The notes: generated by a model not told the origin, from the sequence alone. A stretch of DNA of 64,000 nt from Salinimicrobium catena (GCF_900102915.1 NZ_FNGG01000002.1:335047-399046), one strand, 5' to 3'; shown: positions 34,455 to 44,224, counted from the stretch's first letter. Numbers and translations: made by a program.

Positions 34455-35891
34455 ATGAATGTTGGAAAAGCTATATTGTCTGGTGTTTTTTGGAATGTAC
34501 TTCAAGAAGTTATTTCCAGATCAGCTGGATTTTTTATAAAATTACTTCTTGCCAGACTTCTTTTTCCAGAGGACTTTGGTCTTATTGGTATGGCAACTGT
34601 TTTTATTTCTTTCATTCAGGTGTTTAATGATATAGGAATGAATGCGGCATTAGTTCAAAGAAAAGAGGAATTACTGGATGATAAGCATTATTATACCTCG
34701 TTTTGGACTGGGATTATTTGGTCTGGGGTTATTTATGCATTGATCTACTTTTTAATTGCCCCATTGATAGTAGATTTCTATAATGAACATAAACTCTTGG
34801 CAATAGTCAGGGTATTGAGTCTGAGTATTTTGTTTAGTCCACTAGTTTCCATTCAAAGGGCTATTCTTACTAAGCGTTTTGATTTTAAAAAACTCTCCTT
34901 CATAAGTTTTAGTACAAGCATTGCAGCAGGGATTGTAGCAATAATTTTAGCCTTCTTAGGCTATGGTGTGTGGGCTTTGGTTTTTAATGTCGTAACTCCC
35001 GTAATTTTAAGCATTCCACTTTATTTTATGGCCACTTCTTTTATTCCAAAGTTTATATGGGATAAAAAAGCATTTCAAGACATTTTTGGTTTTGGAGTAT
35101 TTACTACCGGTTCGTCTTTATTAATTAAAGTGACGAGCCAGATGGATTATTTGTTAGTGGGAAAGTTGGTAGGAAAAATCTCTTTAGGGGTTTACACTTT
35201 TGCATTTATAGTAACCGAAATGATACGGGCTCAGATTATAAATGTTTTCACTAAAGTTATGTATCCTATTTTTAGTAAGGATCAGGATAATACGGAAAAG
35301 CTGAAATATTACTATTTGGAATTACTTAAAGTGATTTCTTTGGTAATAATCCCACCAATGCTGTTACTAATTTATTTTACTACAGGTTTATTAACTTTTT
35401 TGTTTGGGCATAAATGGGATGCAGCTATACCGATCGTTAAAATATTTGCATGGGCTGTAATTATTCATATGCCTCTAGTTTCCATTACGGCGATGATCAG
35501 GGGGTCGGGAAAGCCAAAAACAGAACTTAATTTTCAATTTATTAGAGCTTTAGTCTTTTATCTTCCTTTAATTTTTATTGGAACTTACTATTATGGTATA
35601 ATGGGAACCGCCTGGGCACACTTAATTGCCAAAGTTTTAACGGTGATATTTGGAATCTATTTATTGAATAAATTGTTCGGAATAACTCCCATGGAAATAC
35701 TGAAGGAAGTCAAAAGTTCATTATTGATAGGTTTAATTCCATTTGCCATCTTTTACATTTTCAATGTTCCATTTTCCTGGTATTTTGAATTGATTATCTA
35801 CTTGGTGGTTCTAGGTGCTGCCTACATGTTATTTGCAAAAAATACTATAGAAAGGTATATAAAGTTGTTTAGATCCTATTTAAAAAAATAA
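34455..35891 (+). CDS. wzx: Polysaccharide flippase, Wzx/PST family
   Basis: 478 residues with about 12-14 membrane segments. N-terminal GVFWNVLQEVISRSAGFFIKLLLAR and FGLIGMATVFISF are typical of MATE-like O-antigen/capsule repeat-unit transporters. It should flip lipid-linked repeat units across the inner membrane. It is flanked on both sides by acyltransferase/sulfotransferase fusions, 3 bases after one and 1 base before the other. Confidence 0.88.
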   Translation: MNVGKAILSGVFWNVLQEVISRSAGFFIKLLLARLLFPEDFGLIGMATVFISFIQVFNDIGMNAALVQRKEELLDDKHYYTSFWTGIIWSGVIYALIYFLIAPLIVDFYNEHKLLAIVRVLSLSILFSPLVSIQRAILTKRFDFKKLSFISFSTSIAAGIVAIILAFLGYGVWALVFNVVTPVILSIPLYFMATSFIPKFIWDKKAFQDIFGFGVFTTGSSLLIKVTSQMDYLLVGKLVGKISLGVYTFAFIVTEMIRAQIINVFTKVMYPIFSKDQDNTEKLKYYYLELLKVISLVIIPPMLLLIYFTTGLLTFLFGHKWDAAIPIVKIFAWAVIIHMPLVSITAMIRGSGKPKTELNFQFIRALVFYLPLIFIGTYYYGIMGTAWAHLIAKVLTVIFGIYLLNKLFGITPMEILKEVKSSLLIGLIPFAIFYIFNVPFSWYFELIIYLVVLGAAYMLFAKNTIERYIKLFRSYLKK

Positions 35892-35892
35892 A

Positions 35893-37233
35893 ATGTTGAT
35901 ACAGAAGATTAATTTTATACTGACCAAAATATTCCTGCTAATTTTTGAGCCAACCAGGGTAGGGTATTTTAAATACCTTTTCTTCAAAAATGTTCAAAAG
36001 ACTGGCGAAGGAGTAAAGATAACCGGTAAAATCAAAGTTATTAATAATGCTGGTTTAACCGTAGGCGGTAATGTATATTTTGGAGAAGACGTTGAAATGA
36101 GATGCCATGGAGGAGTTATAATCGGAAATGATGTTATAATTGAGGATGATTGTAGAATTATTTCAAGTTACCCTGTGGTTCGCAATAACTATGACCCCAC
36201 TTTTATTTCAGAACTACCCGGGTCAATTATCATAGGCGATAATGTATTAATAGGTAAAGGAAGTATAATCAGGTCAGAAGTTGAAATTCCTTCCAACACG
36301 GTCATCCCACCTTATTCATTTATCGGTACTCCTGCAGATTTGTCACGAACTACTGCAACTGCTCAAAATTTTCACGGAGCAAAAAGGCAAGAGTATGATC
36401 GAGTATCAGTAATCGAAAAATACGAGGAATTCCCAGATGAAGTCGTTTTTGTGTTTTCTACAGGAAGATCAGGCTCTAACGCCATTGAAACTCTGGCGAA
36501 TAAAAATCCTCGGATCAATGCTTTCCATGAACCTTTTTATGCTCAGATAAAGATCTTAGCTTTTAATTATTCTGCAGGTTTTATTTCTGAAGAAGAAGCA
36601 AAGAACAATTTGATCAAAATATATTTGTCTGCACCAATCTCCCAAAGGAAGAAGATTTACTTAGAATCAGATCAAAAGCTTGTTCCTTTTATTAAGATAA
36701 TTTCCTCACTTTTCCCAAAGGCTAAATTTATATGGCTTATTAGAAGTCCTGGTAGCTTCTTGAAAAGTGCAAAGGCACGAGGGTGGTTTTTAAATGACTA
36801 TCCTACGGTCTTAAATAATCAGGTCTTAATAACTCCAGAGATGATGTCTGACGCCTGTAGGTTAACTGGAGATTTTACTGATGAATTTACGAAAGAAGAA
36901 TGGCTGTCTTTAAGTCATGATGATAAAATTCTATGGTATTGGTTTTATTGGAATAAATTAATTGAACACCAATTGAGATCTGTTTCGAATAAAAAATATC
37001 TTTTAAAGTTAGAAGATATCAATACCAATGCAAAATCTTTTTTTGAATTCGTTAGTAACGAATTTAACTCCGATTGGAAACCTGAGGTCACGAATAAGGT
37101 AAAAAAGAAACATCAAAAAAAATATTCCAGTGTCACCAATAACAAAGTCAACTATTATGATCTTGAAAAATTAAAGGACTATTATTCCAGTTTGGATGAA
37201 AATATTTTCTCACTAGAAAGAATAAATGAATGA
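35893..37233 (+). CDS. Sulfotransferase fused to an inactive-looking hexapeptide domain
   Basis: 446 residues. Residues ~40-150 form a left-handed beta-helix (LTVGGNVYFGEDVEMRCHGG, VIIGNDVIIEDD, IIIGDNVLIGKG), but the position of the catalytic NHDYE of the sister protein reads YPVVRN, so acyl transfer is unlikely. Residues ~182-430 are a sulfotransferase: PAPS 5'-phosphosulfate loop FSTGRSGSNAIE (188-199), FHEPF, and the 3'-phosphate loop WLIRSPGSFLKS with R and S eight residues apart. It should transfer sulfate from PAPS to a sugar hydroxyl. Same architecture as the gene at 33132 with the opposite half kept intact. Confidence 0.8.
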   Translation: MLIQKINFILTKIFLLIFEPTRVGYFKYLFFKNVQKTGEGVKITGKIKVINNAGLTVGGNVYFGEDVEMRCHGGVIIGNDVIIEDDCRIISSYPVVRNNYDPTFISELPGSIIIGDNVLIGKGSIIRSEVEIPSNTVIPPYSFIGTPADLSRTTATAQNFHGAKRQEYDRVSVIEKYEEFPDEVVFVFSTGRSGSNAIETLANKNPRINAFHEPFYAQIKILAFNYSAGFISEEEAKNNLIKIYLSAPISQRKKIYLESDQKLVPFIKIISSLFPKAKFIWLIRSPGSFLKSAKARGWFLNDYPTVLNNQVLITPEMMSDACRLTGDFTDEFTKEEWLSLSHDDKILWYWFYWNKLIEHQLRSVSNKKYLLKLEDINTNAKSFFEFVSNEFNSDWKPEVTNKVKKKHQKKYSSVTNNKVNYYDLEKLKDYYSSLDENIFSLERINE

Positions 37234-38126
37234 TTGATTTAATATCTGTTATAATCCCTACCTATAATAGACATCATATAATTCTTGATGCCATAAAGAG
37301 TGTAGAAAACCAAACTTATAAAAACTGGGAGTTGATCGTTGTTGACGATTGTTCAACCGATCAAACTCAGGAATTACTTGAGGGAAGAAAAGGTTTAAAA
37401 TTCATTAAATTACCAGAAAACAAAGGGAATGCAGGAGCCAGAAATGAAGGGGTGAAGAATGCAAGTGGTAAATATATTGTGTTTCTCGATAGTGATGACC
37501 AAATGGAAGTGAATTGTCTTGAATTGTTTTCTGAATTATTAAAAAACAAGCCTGAGACCAAATTCGCATTTGGAGGTTATTATATATTAAATAAAGAAAC
37601 CGGAACCAAGAATAAAAAAATGTGGAAACCCGATCCGTCCAAAAGTTTCCTTCGAGAACTAAAAATAGGTACCGGTTGTGGTTTATTAGTTCAAAAGGAG
37701 TGTTTTGAAAAAATAGGATTTTTTGATGAGAGGTTAAGAGTGGCTGTAGATACGGATTGGCTTATAAGATTGGAAAAAGAGTTTTCATATGAGGTAATTG
37801 ATGAATGTTTGGTCACTGTTGTTAAACACCAAGGCGAACGAGTAAGAAATGATAAAAGTAAGCTTCTAAAATCGTATGAAATTATTCTAGAAAAGAATAA
37901 AAAGGATATTTATTCCGATCCTTCTATTTTATTTAAATTCTTATATAAGCTACAATGGTTAAATTATCAGTCTGGTAATTTAGGAAATGGAAATAAGTTT
38001 TTGTTGAGACAATTGAAGCATGGTGTTTTTAAATTAAAAGCTTTTTATTCCTTTATACTGTATAATTTTTTACCTACAAATATTGCCCGGAACATTCATA
38101 ATAAATTAAGTGGTTCCACAATATAA
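37230..38126 (+). CDS. Glycosyltransferase family 2
   Basis: 298 residues, GT-A fold. N-terminal ISVIIPTYNRHHIILDAIKS, ELIVVDDCSTDQT, NKGNAGARNEGV and the DxD-type FLDSDDQM. An inverting transferase of the cytoplasmic face, with no membrane segment. It overlaps the sulfotransferase gene by 4 bases. Donor unknown. Confidence 0.88.
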   Translation: MIDLISVIIPTYNRHHIILDAIKSVENQTYKNWELIVVDDCSTDQTQELLEGRKGLKFIKLPENKGNAGARNEGVKNASGKYIVFLDSDDQMEVNCLELFSELLKNKPETKFAFGGYYILNKETGTKNKKMWKPDPSKSFLRELKIGTGCGLLVQKECFEKIGFFDERLRVAVDTDWLIRLEKEFSYEVIDECLVTVVKHQGERVRNDKSKLLKSYEIILEKNKKDIYSDPSILFKFLYKLQWLNYQSGNLGNGNKFLLRQLKHGVFKLKAFYSFILYNFLPTNIARNIHNKLSGSTI

Positions 38127-38135
38127 ATCCCTACA

Positions 38136-38951
38136 ATGAAAGTTTTAGTCTACCATAAAATCCATGATAAAACTCAGTTTGAGAAGCAGATTAAGTTTCT
38201 CAAACGCAGCTATAATATTATAGACCCTACTTGCCTTGAGGATCACCTTTGCCACGGAAAATCTTTACCAGAGAATTCCTTGATGATAACTTTTGATGAC
38301 GGGGACTCTACATTATATAAAAATGCATTTCCGGTCTTAAAACGAGAAAATATTCCGGCTATCATATTTGTAATTACAAATTTAATCGGAACCAATGAAC
38401 CTTTCTGGTGGGATGAGTTGGAATACCTGTTAGGGGAAGAAGAAGGGAACAATAAGGTCTGGGAAGTCAAAACCTGGCCCAATAAGAAAAGAGTCCAATA
38501 TCTCCAGGAATTAAGATCAAAATCAAATAAAGAGCAATATAAATATCCTCAACTTTCTATTCAGGAGTTAAAGGAGATGCAACATGCGAACATACTTATT
38601 GCTAATCACACCCATACTCACCCAATGCTGGATAAATGTGAGGAAGATGAATTGGAAGAAGAACTTTTTAATTCTACTGAAAAGCTGAAGGAGCGAAATT
38701 TTAATTATCAGTATTTCGCCTATCCAAACGGGAATTATTCAGAAAGGGCTGAGAAAAAGTTAGTTCAGCATGGTATAAAATATTCCTTTTTATTTGACCA
38801 CAAGATCAATACCGGTAAACTTAATCCGTTGCGTATTTCCAGGCTAAAAGTGAATGATAATACTCCAATTTGGAAATTAAAATTCATCTTAAGTGGATGG
38901 CATAGCAGAGTACTGCCGGTAACGAGAACTTTAGGTAAATTAAGAAGATGA
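38136..38951 (+). CDS. Polysaccharide deacetylase (NodB/CE4-like)
   Basis: 271 residues. CE4 motif 1 MITFDDGDS, motif 2 NHTHTHPML (H-T-x-x-H-P metal ligands) and YFAYPNGNYS. Removes N- or O-acetyl groups from sugars. No signal peptide is visible, so it may act on lipid-linked or nucleotide-activated intermediates on the cytoplasmic side. Overlaps the next gene by 4 bases. Confidence 0.85.
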   Translation: MKVLVYHKIHDKTQFEKQIKFLKRSYNIIDPTCLEDHLCHGKSLPENSLMITFDDGDSTLYKNAFPVLKRENIPAIIFVITNLIGTNEPFWWDELEYLLGEEEGNNKVWEVKTWPNKKRVQYLQELRSKSNKEQYKYPQLSIQELKEMQHANILIANHTHTHPMLDKCEEDELEEELFNSTEKLKERNFNYQYFAYPNGNYSERAEKKLVQHGIKYSFLFDHKINTGKLNPLRISRLKVNDNTPIWKLKFILSGWHSRVLPVTRTLGKLRR

Positions 38952-39808
38952 CTAAAAAGGATTTCCTGCATAAAGTAACCGCACGGTATAAATATAACCC
39001 GGTATGGGCAGGGATTCTGAATTTATCTGGTACTGGTCTGGCCAATAAGAATTGGATTTTTATTACAGGCTGTTATAATTCGGGTACCACTTTACTGGAT
39101 CAAATTTTGGCAACCCATCCTCAAATTAGTGGTTTGCCAGATGAAGGGGTGATGTTAACCAATCAACTGGTAAGGCCTGAAGATTTTGGCTGGAGAAGAA
39201 TGTGGGCCCAATGCGAAAAGGAAATGGAGGGGGCGCCTAGAAATAGGCATAAGGATCCAAAATTAATTAAAAGACATTGGTCTCACTTTTATGACTGCAA
39301 AAAGCCCTTCCTACTGGAAAAATCCATTTCCAATATGACCCGCTTAAAATTCTTTCAGGAAAACTTTAAACCTGCATGGTTCATCCATATTGTAAGAAAC
39401 GGTTATGCCGTTGCCGAAGGGATATACAGAAAGGCGAGGATTATGAAAGGAAATCCGTATTTCGGAAGTCGGGAACGTTATCCTATTCAAGATTGTGCCG
39501 GACAGTGGGTCAGATCATTGGAAGTTTTTAATGACGTTAAAAATGATTTACCCAATGTGATCGAAATAAAATATGAAGATCTAACTTCTAACCCAAATCA
39601 GGTGATCAATGAAGTTCTTGGAATATTGAGACTGGATGGCTTTTCAGCAGATTATTTTCAAAAGTCCTTTTCGATACACGAAAAGGAAAGCACCATCACG
39701 AATATGAATCAATCTAGTTTTGATCGCTTGACCAGATCTCAGATAAAAATGATAAATGAAGTGGCCGGTGCATATTTAAAAGAATATGATTACAAAATAT
39801 TTAACTGA
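38948..39808 (+). CDS. Sulfotransferase
   Basis: 286 residues, PAPS-dependent sulfotransferase fold. The 5'-phosphosulfate loop is FITGCYNSGTTLLDQIL (38-54). The 3'-phosphate loop is IHIVRNGYAVAEGI, with R150 but no serine eight residues later, which is a departure from the usual pattern. KYEDLTSNPNQVINEVL is the typical C-terminal segment. No beta-helix is fused here, unlike the two bifunctional proteins upstream. It should sulfate another position of the same polymer. Confidence 0.85.
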   Translation: MTKKDFLHKVTARYKYNPVWAGILNLSGTGLANKNWIFITGCYNSGTTLLDQILATHPQISGLPDEGVMLTNQLVRPEDFGWRRMWAQCEKEMEGAPRNRHKDPKLIKRHWSHFYDCKKPFLLEKSISNMTRLKFFQENFKPAWFIHIVRNGYAVAEGIYRKARIMKGNPYFGSRERYPIQDCAGQWVRSLEVFNDVKNDLPNVIEIKYEDLTSNPNQVINEVLGILRLDGFSADYFQKSFSIHEKESTITNMNQSSFDRLTRSQIKMINEVAGAYLKEYDYKIFN

Positions 39809-40953
39809 TGAAAATACTTTACATTCAGGATAGTTTAGGAGCGGGAGGAGCAGAAAGGTCGAATGCCGAGTTGTGGTATTACCTTAGAAAAAAAGGTGTT
39901 AGACTTAAAATTGCAGTGCTGGAACACAGAACCAGTGGAGTTGAAAAAGAGATCCTAGATAAAGGATTTGACGTCGTCTTTCTAAAGAAAGGTTCTTTTT
40001 GGAGTCATGTGACTCAGGTCAAACAGATTATAGAAGATTTCCAACCAGATATAGTTCATTCAGTTCTTTTTAAGGCTGCTTTGCGAACCAGGTTCGCTAA
40101 ACTGAAAACGAAATTCATCAATATAGAAAGTCTGGTAAATTGTACATATGATAAAATCAGGTACAAAGATCCAAAAGTGAATGCCAGGCTTTTAAAAGTT
40201 TACGAGTTTGTAGATAGATATACAGCTAAATTCGGGGTAGATCATTTTGTCGCCATCACAAAAGAAGTAAAAAGCCACTATGAAAAACACCTTATGATCA
40301 AACCGACTAAAATTTCTGTAATTTACAGGGGCAGGAAGAAAAATAATTTCATCACGCAGAAAGCTAAGCTAAGATCTCGAGTGGTCAAGGAACTCAATTT
40401 AAACCCAAATGGCCCTATTTTTATTCATGTTGGACGTCAGGAATTTCAGAAAGCTCATTTGGATATATTAAAGGCTATAAAAATTGTTGACCGGGAACTA
40501 TCAGATTCCAATGCTCAATTTTTATTTTGTGGGAGAAAAGGAAACTCTACTAAAGAGATCGAGAATTTTCTGACTACCAATGATCTTAAAACCACAATTA
40601 AATTTTTGGGGCACCGTAATGATATTTATGAGTTACTGGTCGCTGCAGATATCTTTGTCTTTCCTTCATTGTTTGAAGGGCTTGGGGGATCATTAATAGA
40701 GGCTCAGGCGGCAGGATTGCCTTTAATTTGTTCAGATATCCCTGTCTTTCAGGAGGTGGTTACGAAAGATAATGCGGTATTTCATCAAACCAATGATCCC
40801 ACTGCTTTAAGTACACAGCTTACAGGAATTTTAAATAGAGATCTTATTAAAATGGGTGAAAAAAGCCTTGAAAATTATGAGAAGAATTTTAGGTTGGAAG
40901 GGGTGAATCAGCAAATGCTTGAACTTTACCATTCCATACCCCATTCAACCTAA
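39808..40953 (+). CDS. Glycosyltransferase family 4
   Basis: 381 residues, GT-B fold. Acceptor half starts with LGAGGAERSNAELWYYL; donor half has IFIHVGRQEFQKAHLDILKA and the EX7E-type FPSLFEGLGGSLIEAQAAGLP. Its start overlaps the sulfotransferase stop (TGATGA). Donor sugar unknown. Followed by 79 bases without a gene before a GNAT gene. Confidence 0.87.
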   Translation: MKILYIQDSLGAGGAERSNAELWYYLRKKGVRLKIAVLEHRTSGVEKEILDKGFDVVFLKKGSFWSHVTQVKQIIEDFQPDIVHSVLFKAALRTRFAKLKTKFINIESLVNCTYDKIRYKDPKVNARLLKVYEFVDRYTAKFGVDHFVAITKEVKSHYEKHLMIKPTKISVIYRGRKKNNFITQKAKLRSRVVKELNLNPNGPIFIHVGRQEFQKAHLDILKAIKIVDRELSDSNAQFLFCGRKGNSTKEIENFLTTNDLKTTIKFLGHRNDIYELLVAADIFVFPSLFEGLGGSLIEAQAAGLPLICSDIPVFQEVVTKDNAVFHQTNDPTALSTQLTGILNRDLIKMGEKSLENYEKNFRLEGVNQQMLELYHSIPHST

Positions 40954-41032
40954 GAAAAAAATGGTGCCTACCTGAAAGAAATATGCTCTAAAGAGCACCC
41001 CAACTACATTAACTAACTTAACCATTTGAACC

Positions 41033-41908
41033 GTGAAAGAAGAAATACTAATTAAACCTTTAAATTACACCGAAGAAGAATTAGTTCAAATTGTTGAATT
41101 AATTAGATCCAACCTTGATCCTGAATTTACTACTGAATTCTTTAAATGGAAACACCTGGAAAACCCCTTTGGAAAATCCTATGGACTGGTTGCCTGGTCT
41201 GGAAATACGATAGTGGGTTTAAGGGTTTTCATGTTCTGGGAATTTATTAGGAATGGAAAAATTCTAAGAAGCATTCGCCCGGTAGATACCGTGGTAGACT
41301 CCAATTACAGGGGCAGGGGCCTCTTTAAAAAACTTACCTTACAGGGATTGGAGAACTGCAAGGGGCAATATGATTTTATTTTTAATACCCCTAACAATAA
41401 TAGTCTTCCGGGCTATTTGAAAATGGGCTGGGAAAAATCTCCTAATAGTTCGACTTTCCGTGTTGGAGTGATCAATCCTTTTCAGACCAAACCTCATTTG
41501 TTAAGGAAAGAACTCGATACCTTACCTGTTTTAAACGATTCAGGTGAAGCTTTGGAAACCAATAAAACCAAAAACTATTTGAAATGGAGATATGTTGACC
41601 CTAAATATAAAATTTACACTTTTGATAAAGGTGTAATCGTTTTTTCGATCACTAGAATAAAAGGAATCAAAAGTTTTATAGTTTATGAATTGCTGGGTGA
41701 GAAAGAGTATTTCAATGACTTACTTTTAGTGGTAGCAAGAAGGTTTAACGCCTATTTGGTTTATTACTATAACTCAAAAGATTTGCATGATCTAAGACTG
41801 CTTACTTCGTTTGAAAGAAAGGAGGCAGTGGTCGTGCTTAAAGAAAATGAAGAAGTTTCAGCTGATCAGTTGAATTTTTCTATGGGTGATCTTGAAGGTA
41901 CACTATAA
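41033..41908 (+). CDS. GNAT-family acyltransferase, copy 1
   Basis: 291 residues, starting with GTG at 41033. The acyl-CoA loop is NYRGRGLFKKL, preceded by RPVDTVVDS, and the segment FNTPNNNSLPGYLKMGWEK is shared almost word for word with the gene at 44236. The C-terminal half is a second, less conserved part. Likely acetylates a sugar amine or other group in the repeat unit. The two paralogues alternate with GT4 genes, so GT4-GNAT may have been duplicated as a unit. Confidence 0.8.
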   Translation: MKEEILIKPLNYTEEELVQIVELIRSNLDPEFTTEFFKWKHLENPFGKSYGLVAWSGNTIVGLRVFMFWEFIRNGKILRSIRPVDTVVDSNYRGRGLFKKLTLQGLENCKGQYDFIFNTPNNNSLPGYLKMGWEKSPNSSTFRVGVINPFQTKPHLLRKELDTLPVLNDSGEALETNKTKNYLKWRYVDPKYKIYTFDKGVIVFSITRIKGIKSFIVYELLGEKEYFNDLLLVVARRFNAYLVYYYNSKDLHDLRLLTSFERKEAVVVLKENEEVSADQLNFSMGDLEGTL

Positions 41909-41910
41909 TT

Positions 41911-43011
41911 ATGAAAATCCTCCACCTCATACAAAAACCTCAAAACAGAGGAGCAGAAACATTTGCATGCCAATTGGCAAATCATCAACTCACGCAAGGT
42001 CATGAAGTGAAGTTGGTCTCGATCTTTTCAGGCGAAGCCGAACTGCCCTGGAAAGGAGAGATATCTTCTTTAAGGGCCAGTGTAAAAAATCGCTTTCTGG
42101 ATTTTCCTGCCTGGAAAAGGCTTAACAGAATTGTTCGCGAATTTCAGCCTGACGTGATCCAGACCAATGCAGGAGATACTTTAAAGTATGCTGTTTTTTC
42201 AAAGTTAATATTCAGATGGAACGTTCCCGTAGTTTTCAGGAATGCCAGTGAAGTGGGCCGTTATCTGAATTCCAAATTTCAAAAACAATTTAATCGGTTT
42301 CTCTACAAACATGTGGATTGGGTGATTTCTGTTTCCCAGGCTTCAAAAAAAGATCTGGTTAACCATTTTCCCTTTTTACAATCTCGATCCCAAGTCATTC
42401 CTATTGGTCTTGAAGAAAAATCATATATTAAAGCTATTGATTTACGCTCAAAGGGGAACCATCATGTAGTGCATGTTGGTGGTTTCAGTTTTGAAAAAAA
42501 TCATGAAGGTCTAATAAACATTTTTCAGAAAGTGTTATCGACAGTTTCCGGTGCTCATTTACATTTAGTGGGGGATGGGCCTCTACGGTCTAAAATAGAA
42601 GATCTGGTAAGAGCGATGAACTTAGAGAATAGAGTGACTTTTTATGGGTTCGTTAATAATCCCCTGGACTTTATCAAATCCGCCGATGTACTGGTGTTAC
42701 CCAGTATAATTGAAGGCTTGCCCGGCGTTTTACTGGAAGCAATGTACTGCAAAACCCCTTTAGTGGCATATGATGTTGGTGGAATATCTGAAATTGTCTC
42801 CGAAAGAACCGGTTCTTTGGTAGAAAAAGATGACGAAGATTCATTTTCACAAAGGATTGAGGAGAACCTTTTGAACCCAGACTTGGCAAGAATTGAGTCT
42901 GCTTATGCGCAGGTGTGTAGCCATTATATGAACAAAGAAATCTCCCGAAAGTTTTCTGAAGCCTACCAAAGAATTGTATCGAAGCAGAGATTAATACGCC
43001 AATCCTCTTAA
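41911..43011 (+). CDS. Glycosyltransferase family 4
   Basis: 366 residues, GT-B fold. KPQNRGAETFACQLANHQ near the start, VVHVGGFSFEKNHEGLINIF and LVGDGPLRS in the donor half, and the EX7E-type LPSIIEGLPGVLLEAMYCKTP. Two bases after the GNAT gene. Donor unknown. Confidence 0.87.
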   Translation: MKILHLIQKPQNRGAETFACQLANHQLTQGHEVKLVSIFSGEAELPWKGEISSLRASVKNRFLDFPAWKRLNRIVREFQPDVIQTNAGDTLKYAVFSKLIFRWNVPVVFRNASEVGRYLNSKFQKQFNRFLYKHVDWVISVSQASKKDLVNHFPFLQSRSQVIPIGLEEKSYIKAIDLRSKGNHHVVHVGGFSFEKNHEGLINIFQKVLSTVSGAHLHLVGDGPLRSKIEDLVRAMNLENRVTFYGFVNNPLDFIKSADVLVLPSIIEGLPGVLLEAMYCKTPLVAYDVGGISEIVSERTGSLVEKDDEDSFSQRIEENLLNPDLARIESAYAQVCSHYMNKEISRKFSEAYQRIVSKQRLIRQSS

Positions 43012-43026
43012 AGTTATTTTAAAATC

Positions 43027-43056
43027 TTGGCTGGGCTGGCATTTACCCTAACTTTG
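43027..43056 (+). promoter_or_regulatory. Internal promoter in the polysaccharide locus
   Basis: TTG at 43027-43029, a 19-base spacer and TAACTTTG at 43049-43056, an exact consensus match, in the only clear gap of this part of the operon. The predicted start is about 13 bases before the ATG at 43076. Confidence 0.65.
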
Positions 43057-43075
43057 TTAAAATAAAGTCCCATAA

Positions 43076-44224
43076 ATGCCAAAAATTAAAGTCCTCCACA
43101 TTATCAAATCCCTCGGTCGCGGGGGTGCCGAAATGTTGTTGCCCGAAACCCTTCAGCTTCACGACAGGGAAAAATACGAATTCCATTATATTTATTTTCT
43201 GCCATGGAAGGATCAAATGGTCAGTAGAATACAGGAAGAAGGCGGAAAAGTCACCTGCTTCCGGGCTAAAGATAATATCCGGCTTATCCTTCAATATAAA
43301 AAGGTGATCAATTACTGCCGGGAACATGGGATCGAACTCATCCACTGCCATTTACCCTGGGCAGGATTTGTAGGCAGACTGGTGCATCAAAAGACCGGTA
43401 TTCCTGTATTATATACAGAGCATAACATGCAGGAACGGTACCATATAGCGACCAAGACCATTAATAAGTTCACTTTCAATTCCCAGAACCTGGCCATTGG
43501 GGTTTCTGACGATGTTACCAATTCCATTAGAAAAAATATACACCCACGTATTCCTGTGGAAACCGTGCTTAATGGGGTGAATACAACGAGCTTTGTGCGG
43601 AAAGGGAATTCAGAAATAAGAAAAGAATTTAGTATTCCTGAAGATGCAATTGTAATTGGAAATGTCGCCGTTTTTAGATTTCAGAAAAGACTGGTGGAAT
43701 GGCTTCGGGTCTTTGAGGAGATACAGAAGCGAAATCCCAAAGTTTATGGGATCATTGTGGGAGCAGGGCCTCTGGAAGATGAGATCAAGACCGAACTGAA
43801 ACGTTTGAAGCTCGAGAAGAAGGTATTCCTTCCGGGGCTTCAGACTGAGGTGAGACCTTATTTTGAAGCCATGGATATTTTTATGATGAGTTCCCAGTTC
43901 GAAGGTCTTCCCATCGCATTACTCGAAGCTATGAGCATGGAATGCGCTGTGGTGGCTACAGATGCCGGAGGTATCAAAGAAGTGATAAGAAATGAAAAAG
44001 ATGGTCTCACCTGTCCGGTGGAAAACTGGCAAAATTTAGTTGACCGTTGTGAATTGCTCATCAATGATCAGCACCAACTGGAAAGGTATAAAAGCGCTGC
44101 CAGAAAAAGGGTGGTAGAGTCTTTTAGTCTGAAAAAGATGGTTGAGGAACTGGAGGAGTATTATGCGGTTCATACCAAGACAATTTCAACAAAAAACAAA
44201 TCTTATCCTTTAAGTAAAGTCTAA
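43076..44224 (+). CDS. Glycosyltransferase family 4
   Basis: 382 residues, GT-B fold. Begins IKSLGRGGAEMLLPETLQLH; donor half IGNVAVFRFQKRLVEWLRVF, GIIVGAGPLEDEI and the EX7E-type SSQFEGLPIALLEAMSMECA. Has its own predicted promoter. Followed 11 bases later by the second GNAT gene. Confidence 0.88.
   Translation: MPKIKVLHIIKSLGRGGAEMLLPETLQLHDREKYEFHYIYFLPWKDQMVSRIQEEGGKVTCFRAKDNIRLILQYKKVINYCREHGIELIHCHLPWAGFVGRLVHQKTGIPVLYTEHNMQERYHIATKTINKFTFNSQNLAIGVSDDVTNSIRKNIHPRIPVETVLNGVNTTSFVRKGNSEIRKEFSIPEDAIVIGNVAVFRFQKRLVEWLRVFEEIQKRNPKVYGIIVGAGPLEDEIKTELKRLKLEKKVFLPGLQTEVRPYFEAMDIFMMSSQFEGLPIALLEAMSMECAVVATDAGGIKEVIRNEKDGLTCPVENWQNLVDRCELLINDQHQLERYKSAARKRVVESFSLKKMVEELEEYYAVHTKTISTKNKSYPLSKV

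Noticed and set aside
40962..41002. Nested hairpin ggtgc...gcacc with gctc/gagc before the first GNAT gene
   Set aside because: Short stems without a T-run; no reason to call it a terminator or riboswitch.
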